Source: Streptococcus oriscaviae (lineage in GTDB: Bacteria; Bacillota; Bacilli; Lactobacillales; Streptococcaceae). Taken from it: a stretch of 64,000 nt of DNA. The stretch spans positions 1,550,001 through 1,614,000 of the forward strand of contig NZ_CP073084.1 in NCBI RefSeq assembly GCF_018137985.1, given 5' to 3'. Shown here piece after piece: positions 16,854-25,900 of this stretch. Within the stretch, counting starts at the first letter, position 1. Every line of letters starts with the position of its first letter. The translations under genes were made by a program, and so were the position numbers. Under the pieces are notes generated by a model that was not told where the DNA came from, made no database searches, and saw only the letters and a list, made by a program, of their open reading frames with translations.

Positions 16854-16862
16854 AATCTCCTC

Positions 16863-16893
16863 TTGACAGGGGGTTAGCCCCTTATGATAAATT
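16863..16893 (+). promoter_or_regulatory. MerR-type promoter with palindrome in a 19-base spacer
   Basis: TTGACA (16863-16868), 19-base spacer, TAAATT (16888-16893). The spacer carries AGGGG-N5-CCCCT (16868-16882). Long spacers with an internal dyad are diagnostic of promoters remodelled by MerR proteins. Confidence 0.7.
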
Positions 16894-16913
16894 GATGGGG
16901 AAAGGAGTTCTAT

Positions 16914-17201
16914 ATGGTCATCATTAAATGGTTGATTGTGTTTTATTTGGGGCTGTCGCCTCTATCTGCTTGGGTTTATCGCAAGCAGATGCCCAAGTGG
17001 TTACAGGTTTTATATGCCTGCCCTCTTTTGCTCTGCCTTTTCCTATGGCAGACCAGTTGGGGGTTTCTGTTGGGGTTGGCTTTAGCTTGCGGGGTACGCG
17101 TTTTAGGAGGTCTCCTGATTTTTGGGGAAAATCATCTTAGCCATTTTCTTTCTCATCTGGCGGTAAGTCTGGTCTTGGCTTTAGGGCTTTTCATGTTTTA
17201 A
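16914..17201 (+). CDS. Small hydrophobic membrane protein, divergent from merR
   Basis: A 95-residue protein with four short hydrophobic segments and little else (MVIIKWLIVFYLGLSPLSAW at the start). I do not recognise a family. AAAGGAG precedes the ATG, and a MerR-type promoter lies upstream, so it is probably the regulated target. Its last 21 bases overlap the convergent Nudix gene. A small multidrug-type or transport-associated membrane protein is possible but unsupported. Confidence 0.65.
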   Translation: MVIIKWLIVFYLGLSPLSAWVYRKQMPKWLQVLYACPLLLCLFLWQTSWGFLLGLALACGVRVLGGLLIFGENHLSHFLSHLAVSLVLALGLFMF

Positions 17202-17690
17202 AAACAAGTTTTCCACATAGGCCTTCTGTCTGGGAATGACAAGTTCTGTTTCTAGAAAGTGTTCTAGGTCTTCTTGTTTGACCCAGATGAAGTTGCTGGT
17301 TTCGTTGGCTTGGAGTTGGATGGCAGATTTGTCCCAGTCGGTTTCTGCCCAGTAGCAGTGGAAGATACACTGGTCGTCATGGGCGACGAAATGTGTATGG
17401 TGGCGGAGTTGGTCAGTTGTCAGCTCAATGCCGGTTTCTTCGCGGACTTCGCGCAAAATGGCCTGCTCTGCTATTTCCCCAAACAAAGCTGAACCTCCTG
17501 CTGTCGCTTCGTAATAGCTCGGGTAGGAGGGCTTGATGCTGGCGCGTTTCATGAAGAGGGTGCTGCCATCGCGGTGGCGGATGATGCACTCGACCACCAA
17601 GTGATAGAGTCCGTGGGGAATGGGTTCTCCGCGTGTGAGGCTATGATTGGTCAGGTGACCGTCTGCTGTGTAGGCGTTCCAAATTTCCAT
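17181..17690 (-). CDS. Nudix hydrolase
   Basis: A 169-residue Nudix-fold hydrolase starting MEIWNAYTADG at 17690 with AAGGAG upstream; the longer frame to 17762 lacks such a site. The Nudix box is GGSALFGEIAEQAILREVREETGIEL (GX5EX7REUXEEXGU with REVREETG intact). The N-terminus (TNHSLTRGEPIPHGLYHLVV) resembles the IPP-isomerase-like Nudix subgroup. It removes the outer phosphate of nucleotide or prenyl diphosphates; the substrate is unknown. Confidence 0.88.
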   Translation of the reverse strand: MEIWNAYTADGHLTNHSLTRGEPIPHGLYHLVVECIIRHRDGSTLFMKRASIKPSYPSYYEATAGGSALFGEIAEQAILREVREETGIELTTDQLRHHTHFVAHDDQCIFHCYWAETDWDKSAIQLQANETSNFIWVKQEDLEHFLETELVIPRQKAYVENLFLKHEKP

Positions 17691-17803
17691 TCTGTTCTCC
17701 TTATGCATAATAGTATAGCATATGTGAGAGAAGGGAGTAAAGGAGAATTTTTGATATTGCAAGGGGTTTCCAACCCTTTTTTCTATTAAAAATGAAAAAA
17801 ATT

Positions 17804-17853
17804 TGAATAAATTGCATAAATATGTTGAAAAAATAATAATTATACATTATACT
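17804..17853 (+). promoter_or_regulatory. argGH promoter with candidate ARG box
   Basis: TTGAAA (17825-17830), 17-base spacer, TATACT (17848-17853). Just upstream, TGAATAAATTGCATA (17804-17818) resembles the ArgR box of Firmicutes and enterics (TGAAT-A/T rich-TGCA/ATTCA). Arginine repression is inferred. Confidence 0.6.
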
Positions 17854-17903
17854 GTACCCTAAGCTAGTTTTAGTGACCTTAGCGAAATAGGAAAGGAGAC
17901 GAC

Positions 17904-19100
17904 ATGATGACCAAAGAAAAATTGATTTTAGCCTATTCCGGAGGATTGGACACATCCGTTGCCATCGCATGGTTGAAAAAAGACTATCAAGTCATTGCGG
18001 TTTGCTTAGATGTAGGCGAAGGCAAGGATTTGGATTTCATCCATGACAAGGCCTTGAGTATTGGTGCAGTGGAATCACACGTTATTGATGTCAAGGAAGA
18101 GTTTGCCCAAGACTATGTTTTGCCAGCCCTTCAAGCCCACGCTTATTATGAGCAAAAATACCCCCTAGTTTCGGCTCTCAGTCGTCCGCTGATTTCTAAA
18201 AAGTTGGTTGAAATTGCCCATCAGACAGGAGCGACGACGATTGCCCATGGCTGTACCGGAAAAGGGAACGATCAGGTGCGTTTTGAGGTAGCCATCGCAG
18301 CCTTGGACCCTAGCCTTAAAGTGATTGCTCCGGTGCGTGAGTGGAAGTGGTCTCGGGAGGAAGAAATTCTCTTTGCCAAGGAAAACGGCGTTCCTGTTCC
18401 TGCGGATTTGGACAGCCCTTATTCGGTAGACCAGAACCTCTGGGGGCGTGCCAATGAGTGCGGTGTTCTTGAAAATCCTTGGAATGAAGCGCCAGAAGAA
18501 GCCTACGGCATTACCAATTCACCAGAAAATGCCCCAGACCAGCCAGAATATGTGGAAATCGAGTTTCAGGCGGGAGTGCCAGTTGCTGTCAATGGAGAAC
18601 AGCTCAGCTTGGCCAAACTGATCCAAAAACTCAATGAGATTGCTGGCAAGCATGGTGTGGGACGGATTGACCATGTTGAGAACAGGCTGGTTGGTATCAA
18701 GTCGCGGGAAATTTATGAATGTCCAGGTGCCATCACTCTTTTGAAGGCCCACAAGGAGATTGAAGATTTGACCTTGGTGCGTGAAGTTTCTCATTTCAAG
18801 CCAATTGTCCAAAACGAATTATCCAACCTGATCTACAACGGTCTGTGGTACAACCCAGCAACCAGCGCCTTGATTGCCTACATTAAGCAGATTCAAACAG
18901 TGGTCAATGGTACTGCCAAGGTCAAACTCTACAAGGGAAATGCGCAGGTCGTTGCAAGAAAATCTCCCAACTCTCTCTACGATGAAAATCTCGCTACCTA
19001 TACCAGTGCGGATACCTTTGATCAGGATGCAGCAATCGGCTTTATCAAACTGTGGGGCTTGCCGACCAAAGTGAACGCAGAAGTCCACCACCAAGATTAG
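17904..19100 (+). CDS. argG: Argininosuccinate synthase
   Basis: A 398-residue enzyme joining citrulline and aspartate with ATP. Motifs: [13 protein letters not shown] (PP-loop), [17 protein letters not shown] and [12 protein letters not shown]. There are two adjacent ATG codons (17904, 17907); the AAAGGAG at 17892-17898 spaces better with the second, so the first Met is uncertain. argH follows in the same operon, 14 bases on. Confidence 0.95.
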   Translation: MMTKEKLILAYSGGLDTSVAIAWLKKDYQVIAVCLDVGEGKDLDFIHDKALSIGAVESHVIDVKEEFAQDYVLPALQAHAYYEQKYPLVSALSRPLISKKLVEIAHQTGATTIAHGCTGKGNDQVRFEVAIAALDPSLKVIAPVREWKWSREEEILFAKENGVPVPADLDSPYSVDQNLWGRANECGVLENPWNEAPEEAYGITNSPENAPDQPEYVEIEFQAGVPVAVNGEQLSLAKLIQKLNEIAGKHGVGRIDHVENRLVGIKSREIYECPGAITLLKAHKEIEDLTLVREVSHFKPIVQNELSNLIYNGLWYNPATSALIAYIKQIQTVVNGTAKVKLYKGNAQVVARKSPNSLYDENLATYTSADTFDQDAAIGFIKLWGLPTKVNAEVHHQD

Positions 19101-19114
19101 GAGGCTGAAAGCAC

Positions 19115-20509
19115 ATGGTAGAAAAGAAATTGTGGGGCGGTCGGTTTGAGGCCGGATTAGAGGAGTGGGTGGAGGAATTCGGTGCTTCCATTCGATTTGA
19201 CCAACGACTAGCCCAGTATGATATTCAGGGTTCAATTGCACACGTCACGATGTTGGGGAAACAAGGTATTCTTCAGCCGGAGGAGGCGGTGGCTATTCAG
19301 ACCGGTTTGCAGGAATTACTGGCAGACTGTCAAGCTGGTCGCTTGAGCTTCGATGTTTCCAACGAAGACATCCACATGAATATTGAAAGCCTTTTGACGG
19401 AAAAAATCGGGCCCCTTGCTGGTAAACTTCACACAGCACGTTCACGCAATGATCAGGTCGCTACGGATATGCACCTTTATCTGAAGGAACAGTTGGTGCT
19501 TGTTTTGGATAAACTCTGGAAACTTCGTGAAACCTTGGTCAATTTGGCAAGCCAGCATGTTGAAACCATCATGCCGGGCTACACCCATCTTCAACACGCT
19601 CAGCCAATCAGCTTTGGACATCATTTGATGGCCTATTACAGTATGTTTAGCAGAGATAGTGAGCGCTTTGCTTTCAATAGGAAACATGCCGATTTATCCC
19701 CTTTGGGAGCAGCAGCGCTAGCAGGGACAACCTTTCCCGTTGACCGCGAGCTGACTTCGGAGTTGATGGGCTTTGCCAAGCCTTACAGCAATTCGCTGGA
19801 TGCGGTGTCGGATCGAGATTTCATCCTGGAGTTTCTTTCCAACAGTAGCCTGCTTATGATGCACATGTCTCGCCTTTGCGAGGAAATTATCAATTGGTGT
19901 TCCCATGAGTATCAATTTGTCACCTTATCAGACACCTTCTCAACAGGATCTTCCATCATGCCTCAGAAAAAAAATCCCGACATGGCCGAGTTGATTCGCG
20001 GCAAGTCAGGAAGAGTCTATGGCAATCTGATAGGCCTTTTAACAGTCATGAAATCTCTGCCTCTGGCTTATAATAAAGATCTTCAGGAAGATAAGGAGGG
20101 TATGTTTGATACGGTTGATACCATCACCGTCGCTCTGGACATCTTGTCTGGTATGCTTCAGACCATGACGGTCAACGAGCAAATCATGGAAGAAGCAACC
20201 CAAAAAGATTTTTCCAATGCAACGGAGCTCGCAGACTACTTGGCTAATAAGGGGATTCCCTTCCGTCAGGCCCACGAAATTGTCGGCAAACTGGTTCTTG
20301 ATTGCAGCAAGGCTGGCCACTATCTTCAAGATGTACCTCTGGCTACCTATCGGGCCATTTCAGAGCTGATTGAAGCAGACGTCTATCAGGCACTGTCCTC
20401 TAAAACGGCTGTGGAGCGCCGCACTTCTCTGGGCGGAACAGGATTTTCACAGGTTGAATGGCAAATTCAGACAGCAAAAACCGAACTTAATCAGGAGAAA
20501 AGCCTATAA
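19115..20509 (+). CDS. argH: Argininosuccinate lyase
   Basis: A 464-residue fumarase/aspartase-superfamily lyase splitting argininosuccinate to arginine and fumarate. Motifs: [31 protein letters not shown], and the superfamily signature [14 protein letters not shown]. Last gene of argGH; its stop codon lies inside the terminator stem. Confidence 0.96.
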   Translation: MVEKKLWGGRFEAGLEEWVEEFGASIRFDQRLAQYDIQGSIAHVTMLGKQGILQPEEAVAIQTGLQELLADCQAGRLSFDVSNEDIHMNIESLLTEKIGPLAGKLHTARSRNDQVATDMHLYLKEQLVLVLDKLWKLRETLVNLASQHVETIMPGYTHLQHAQPISFGHHLMAYYSMFSRDSERFAFNRKHADLSPLGAAALAGTTFPVDRELTSELMGFAKPYSNSLDAVSDRDFILEFLSNSSLLMMHMSRLCEEIINWCSHEYQFVTLSDTFSTGSSIMPQKKNPDMAELIRGKSGRVYGNLIGLLTVMKSLPLAYNKDLQEDKEGMFDTVDTITVALDILSGMLQTMTVNEQIMEEATQKDFSNATELADYLANKGIPFRQAHEIVGKLVLDCSKAGHYLQDVPLATYRAISELIEADVYQALSSKTAVERRTSLGGTGFSQVEWQIQTAKTELNQEKSL

Positions 20510-20535
20510 ACACGCAGTTTATTGGCTTTTTTTAA
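20498..20535 (+). terminator. Terminator overlapping the argH stop codon
   Basis: AAAAGCCTATAAAC (20498 on) pairs with GTTTATTGGCTTTT (20517-20530) with one mismatch; further T follow. The argH stop (20507-20509) is within the 5' arm. Confidence 0.75.
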
Positions 20536-20579
20536 ATTTATGGTATAATAGAGGTAATTTTGGAATATGGAGCGACATT

Positions 20580-20939
20580 TTGAAGAAAACGTATCGTGTC
20601 AAGCGTGAACGTGATTTTAATGATATTTTTACCAAAGGAAGAAACGTAGCCAATCGAAGGTTTGTCATTTACAGTTTACCCAAGGAACAAAACCACTTTC
20701 GAGTAGGTCTTTCCGTCAGTAAAAAATTAGGAAACGCTGTCATGCGCAACAGGATTAAACGAAGAATCCGCCACGTTCTCATCGAATATGCCGACCAGCT
20801 TACCAGTGAAGACTTTGTAGTCATTACTCGCAAGGGTGTGGAGAACCTGTCCTACCAAGAAATCAAACAAAATCTCCTCCATGTTTTAAAACTAGCTAAA
20901 TTATACCAGGAAGGTGTTGCTGTTGAAAAAGAAAGTTAA
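20580..20939 (+). CDS. rnpA: Ribonuclease P protein component
   Basis: A 119-residue basic protein that partners RNase P RNA in tRNA 5' maturation. It begins [17 protein letters not shown] with a TTG start at 20580 (ATGGAG at 20567-20572) and has the family signature [11 protein letters not shown]. Its 3' end overlaps yidC by 17 bases, so the two are translationally coupled. Confidence 0.93.
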   Translation: MKKTYRVKRERDFNDIFTKGRNVANRRFVIYSLPKEQNHFRVGLSVSKKLGNAVMRNRIKRRIRHVLIEYADQLTSEDFVVITRKGVENLSYQEIKQNLLHVLKLAKLYQEGVAVEKES

Positions 20940-21735
20940 ATGGGCTGGTCTATTGACCTTGACCTTACTTGTGCTGACCGCTTGCGGAACCGGCGAAGTG
21001 ACCAGCCAATCCACAGGTGCCTGGGACCAACTTATTTATTGGTTTGCTAGCATCATTCAATTCCTGTCCATCAATGGTCAAATTGGTATCGGTATCATCC
21101 TTTTTACCCTCTTGATTCGGACCCTCTTGTTGCCGCTCTTCCAGTTCCAAATGAACTCGACGCGCAAGATGCAAGAGCTGCAACCGCAAATACGAGAATT
21201 ACAAGAACAATATGCTGGAAAAGATATGGAGAGCCGCCAGCTTTTAGCTGAAGCGACCCAAAAGCTCTATAAGGACAATGGCGTGAATATGTACGCTTCC
21301 TTCATCCCGCTTCTTATCCAGATGCCTATCTTGATTGCCCTCTTTCAAGCTCTGACAAGAGTGGAAGCCCTCAAAGTAGGTCATTTCCTATGGCTGAATC
21401 TAGGTGGAACAGACCCCTACTTCATCCTCCCTATCTTGGCAGCGGTCTTCACCTTCCTGAGCTCATGGTTGACCAACAAGGCTGCTCCAGAAAAGAACGG
21501 TGCGATGACGGTTATGACCTATGTGATGCCGATTATGATTTTCATGTTTGCAGTAACAGCTGCTAGTGGTGTCGCCCTCTACTGGACAGTTTCCAACGCC
21601 TTTCAGGTGTTCCAAACCCTGCTGTTTAACAACCCTTTCAAGATTCAGGCAGAACGCCAAGCTAAGATTGATGCGGAAAAAGAACGTCAGGCTAAAATAC
21701 GAAGAGCCCAGAAAAAAGCTCGCAGAAAGAAATAG
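20923..21735 (+). CDS. yidC: Membrane protein insertase YidC (lipoprotein form)
   Basis: A 270-residue OxaA/YidC insertase. TTG 20923 ([24 protein letters not shown]) is the best start, 8 bases after GGAAGG; LTAC is a lipobox. Five membrane segments include [19 protein letters not shown], with the conserved hydrophilic-groove Arg, and the C-terminus is very basic for ribosome binding ([13 protein letters not shown]). Between rnpA and khpB as in other Firmicutes. Streptococci usually carry two YidC paralogues; only one is here. Confidence 0.93.
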   Translation: MKKKVKWAGLLTLTLLVLTACGTGEVTSQSTGAWDQLIYWFASIIQFLSINGQIGIGIILFTLLIRTLLLPLFQFQMNSTRKMQELQPQIRELQEQYAGKDMESRQLLAEATQKLYKDNGVNMYASFIPLLIQMPILIALFQALTRVEALKVGHFLWLNLGGTDPYFILPILAAVFTFLSSWLTNKAAPEKNGAMTVMTYVMPIMIFMFAVTAASGVALYWTVSNAFQVFQTLLFNNPFKIQAERQAKIDAEKERQAKIRRAQKKARRKK

Positions 21736-21765
21736 GATAAAGAAATAGGATATAGGAGAGAGAAG

Positions 21766-22713
21766 ATGAAATTTACAGGAGCAACTGTTGAAGAAGCTAT
21801 CCAAAATGGATTGGCAGAACTAAATATTCCTCGCAAAAAAGCACATATCACCGTGTTGGCGCGTGAGAAAAAAGGTTTCCTAGGTTTTGGGAAAAAACCA
21901 GCCCAAGTAGAAATTGACGTTATCAACGAAACAACGGTTGTCAAGGCCAATCAAAAGGCTGTTCGTGGAGTTCCTTCTGAAATCAACGACCTCAACGAAC
22001 CCGTAAAGAGTGTGTCTGAAGCAACGATTGACCTAGGTAAGGTTGTTGCGGCGGTGAAAGAGTATGAAAAGTCCGGTCAAACCCTAGAAAAGGGAATCAA
22101 GGACAAGATTTTAAAGAATAAGAAAGATGCGAAAACCATCCTTGAAGAAACAGGCCGTATTGAAATTATCAAAGATACAGCAGAAAATGAAACGGCTGAA
22201 AGCAGTCAAGGCTTTGATGACTTGGACATTAAGGTGGAACCAAAGTATGACATCAATCAAGTGGTAGAAGAAGTATCCACCTACATCCAAGAAATTCTGG
22301 ATGACATGGATGTGGAAGCCCGCATTGACAGCAGCCACAGCCGTCGCACTATCAATATTCAAGTGGATACCAACGAGCCGGGTCGTGTCATCGGCTACCA
22401 TGGGAAGGTCTTGAAAGCCTTGCAACTTCTGGCTCAAAACTTCCTTTATAACCGCTATGAACGTAATTTTTACATCACTATCAATGTCAATGACTATGTA
22501 GAACATCGCGCAGAAGTCCTTCAAGGCTACGCCCAAAAATTGGCAGAACGAGTGATGGCAGAACAAGTTGCTTACCATACAGACCCAATGTCTAGCAGCG
22601 AGCGTAAAATTATCCACCGGATTATCTCTAAGATGGATGGCCTAACTAGCTATTCTGAGGGAAGCGAACCAAATCGCTACGTTGTTGTGGACATTGAAGG
22701 GCAACATGATTAA
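21766..22713 (+). CDS. khpB: RNA-binding protein KhpB (Jag/EloR)
   Basis: A 315-residue protein with an N-terminal Jag domain (FTGATVEEAIQNGLAELNI...REKKGFLGFGKKPAQVEI), an acidic/charged linker, a KH domain (PGRVIGYHGKVLKALQLLAQN) and a C-terminal R3H domain (ERKIIHRIISKM). In pneumococcus it forms a complex with KhpA controlling cell elongation. Co-transcription with yidC (30-base gap) is conserved. Confidence 0.93.
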   Translation: MKFTGATVEEAIQNGLAELNIPRKKAHITVLAREKKGFLGFGKKPAQVEIDVINETTVVKANQKAVRGVPSEINDLNEPVKSVSEATIDLGKVVAAVKEYEKSGQTLEKGIKDKILKNKKDAKTILEETGRIEIIKDTAENETAESSQGFDDLDIKVEPKYDINQVVEEVSTYIQEILDDMDVEARIDSSHSRRTINIQVDTNEPGRVIGYHGKVLKALQLLAQNFLYNRYERNFYITINVNDYVEHRAEVLQGYAQKLAERVMAEQVAYHTDPMSSSERKIIHRIISKMDGLTSYSEGSEPNRYVVVDIEGQHD

Positions 22714-22718
22714 AATAA

Positions 22719-22749
22719 AAGGCTAGGGAAACCTGGTCTTTTTGGCTTT
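22719..22749 (+). terminator. Terminator after khpB
   Basis: AAAAGGCTAGG pairs with CCTGGTCTTTT around GAAA, with wobble pairs, followed by T-rich sequence. Confidence 0.7.
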
Positions 22750-22981
22750 TTGTCAACAGTAGTGAGGGCCAGTTCTGGGTGAAGGAAATCCACACGTTCT
22801 CTTGCTGATGAGATAATAAAAATTTTAGGGAAAAACGGGAGAACGCACTAGTAATTTGAAGGAATTAGTGATAAAATAGGACTGTATTACTAATCAGCGC
22901 TTCTTTCTAAAACGGGGTGAGAGAAGGGATGATTCAGTAAATACAAAGCTAATGAAAAAGAAAAATTAGAAAGGAATTAGC
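22750..22981. other. Intergenic leader upstream of the adhesin
   Basis: No gene is visible. It holds two long-range inverted repeats (CGTTCTC near 22795 with GAGAACG near 22843; ATTAGT near 22864 with ACTAAT near 22890) and a ribosome site GAAAGGAATTAGC before the ATG. No near-consensus promoter could be assigned with confidence. Confidence 0.4.
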
Positions 22982-25900
22982 ATGAAAAAGAAAATAGGGT
23001 CCTGGTTGCAACTAGTGGTCTTGTTAGCTGGATTTTTCTTACCTTCACTGGCTAGTTATCGAACAGTTGAAGCCAAGACAATTTCAGGTATCGTTACCTC
23101 TATGTCTGTGACAGATGCTGCCGGAAATCCGCTTACATCTGGGTTAGATATGTGGGGCCAATTTCGATTGTATGCTGAATTTGCCTTGCCAAACAATATT
23201 GTTGAAGAAGGCGATACAACAGTTATTCAAGTTCCGAACGAAATTACCTTCCCACTAACTGCTCCATTTGATGTGCGGACGACGGGTGGGGAACTGGTTG
23301 CGAAGGGTACTTTTGATGGCAGTACCAAAACAGTCACTTTGACGTATACCAGTTATGCTTCTGGAAAATCAAATGTGACAGGGAACTTCTTCTTCTATGG
23401 CCGTGTTGACCATAGTGTTGTGAAGACTGACCAAGACATTGATTTAAATATTACTGTGGAGGGAACCCCTATCTATGCAGGGAAAATCCACTATAATGGA
23501 CCTCCAGGGCAGTATTCTTCAAAACTGGAAAAATCTGGTTGGCAGGATAATAATGACTCAACAAAACTTCAATACGAATTGGCCATAAACCGTGACATGT
23601 TATCCTTCCAAAATGTTGTGATAACAGACTATGTTCGTAGTCCAGGTTTGGAATTGGTTCCAGATTCCTTCCAGGTTTTCGCCTTGGATTGGGCCTGGGA
23701 TAATGGAGATTGGACACATTCCAACCATGCAGATTTAACTGCCCAAACAGATATTCAGATTGCTAGTGATAAGAGAAGTTTTACAATTAACTTGGGGAAC
23801 TTAACAAATCGAGGCATCTTGATTAATTATAAAGTCAAACTTCCGTATACTCCCGTTGATGGGGAAGTCTTCCTGAATGATGCGGCAATGAATGCGAACG
23901 GTTCTCTCGTTGAGGATGATACCGCAAGTACAACCTACTTTGTTGCAGGTGGTACAGCTGAAGGTTATGTTTTCAGCATTGATTTGACCAAGACAGACGA
24001 AAGTGGTCAACCACTTGCAGGTGCAGTCTTCGAAGTGACCCGTGACCGGAACGGTGTTGTTGTGGGCACTATTACAACAGGCACTGACGGCAAGGCTGTC
24101 TTTAACAACCTTCTTAAGGACAACTATACCATTCGCGAGGTAACCCCACCACCAGGCTACAAGCCTTTGGCTACGACTATCCCAATCGGTCCAGATGACT
24201 TTGGTACAACTAAGGTTGCTTCCCGGACCATTACGAATGAAAAGGATGCCCAACCGAAGCAAGTTTCCATCTCGAAGATCAATCTTGGTGGCCAAGAAAT
24301 CGCAGGTGCAAAAATCAAAATCCGTGATACACAGGGTACGGAAGTAGCAAGTTGGACTTCTGAAGCAGGTAAGTCTAAAGAATTAACCCTGATGCCTGGA
24401 GAATATGTCTTCCACGAAGAAGCGGCACCAAATGGCTACCTAACCGTAACAGACATTACCTTTAAGGTAAATAACAACGGTGTGGTTAGCGTCGTAAATG
24501 CAAACGGGAATGCCGTATTTGTAGACCAAGTTGGCAAGCTGATCATTACTGACCAATATGATGAAACACCTAAGAAAGTGACCTTCTCTAAAGTCAACCT
24601 CGGCGGTAAAGAAATCGCAGGTGCCAAAATCGTCATCCGTGATGATCAAGGTGCTGAAGTAGCCAGCTGGACTTCCGAAGCAGATAAGTCTAAGGAATTA
24701 ACCTTGGAGCCAGGGGAATACGTCTTCCACGAAGAAGCGGCACCAAACGGCTATGTGGCGGTAACAGATATTACCTTCAAGGTTAACTATGATGGTAGTG
24801 TAACAGTTCTCAATGCTAACAGCAACGCCGTTGAGTATAAGGATGGCAAGTTGGTGATTACAGACCAATATGACACAATGCCTAAGAAAGTGACTTTCTC
24901 TAAAGTCAACCTTGGTGGCGAAGAAATTGCAGGTGCGGAAATCAAAATCCGCAACACCCAAGGTACGGAAGTAGCAAGTTGGACTTCCGAAGCTGGTAAG
25001 TCTAAAGAGCTTAACTTGGTGCCAGGCAAGTATGTCTTCCACGAAGAAGCGGCACCAAACGGCTATGTAGCAGTAACAGACATCACTTTCCAAGTGAATT
25101 ATGACGGTAGTGTGACCGTTCTTGATACCAACAGCAATGCCGTTGAGTATAAGGATGGCAAATTGGTGATTACTGACCAATACGACACAACCCCTAAGAA
25201 AGTAACCTTCTCTAAAGTCAACCTAGGCGGTGAAGAAATCGCAGGTGCGGAAATCAAAATCCGCAATACCCAAGGTACGGAAGTAGCAAGTTGGACTTCC
25301 GAAGCAGATAAGTCTAAGGAATTAACCCTAGAGCCAGGGGAATACGTCTTCCACGAAGAAGCCGCACCAAACGGCTATGTAGCGGTAACAGATATTACCT
25401 TCAAGGTTAACTACGATGGTAGTGTAACAGTTCTCAATGCTAACAGCAACGCCGTTGAGTACAAGGATGGCAAACTGGTTATCACAGACCAATACGACGA
25501 AACACCTAAGAAAGTGACCTTCTCTAAGGTCAACCTCGGCGGTGAAGAAATCGCAGGCGCTGCTATCCAAATCTTCGACGAGCAGCAAAACAAGGTCGAA
25601 GAATGGACTTCAGAAGCAGGCAAGTCTAAAGAGCTTAACCTGAAACCAGGCAAGTACGTCTTCCACGAAGAAGCGGCACCAAACGGCTATGTGGCAGTTA
25701 CGGACATCACCTTCCAAGTGAACTATGATGGCAGTGTGACTGTTCTTGACACCAACAGCAACGCCGTTGAATACAAGGATGGCAAGCTGGTCATCACTGA
25801 CCAATACGACACAACCCCTAAGAAAGTGACCTTCTCTAAGGTTAACCTTGGTGGTGAAGAAATCGCAGGCGCTGCTATCCAAATCTTCGACGAGCAGCAA

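Noticed and set aside
22111-22617. 168-residue frame antisense to khpB
   Set aside because: Shadow of the strongly coding plus strand; no start signals.
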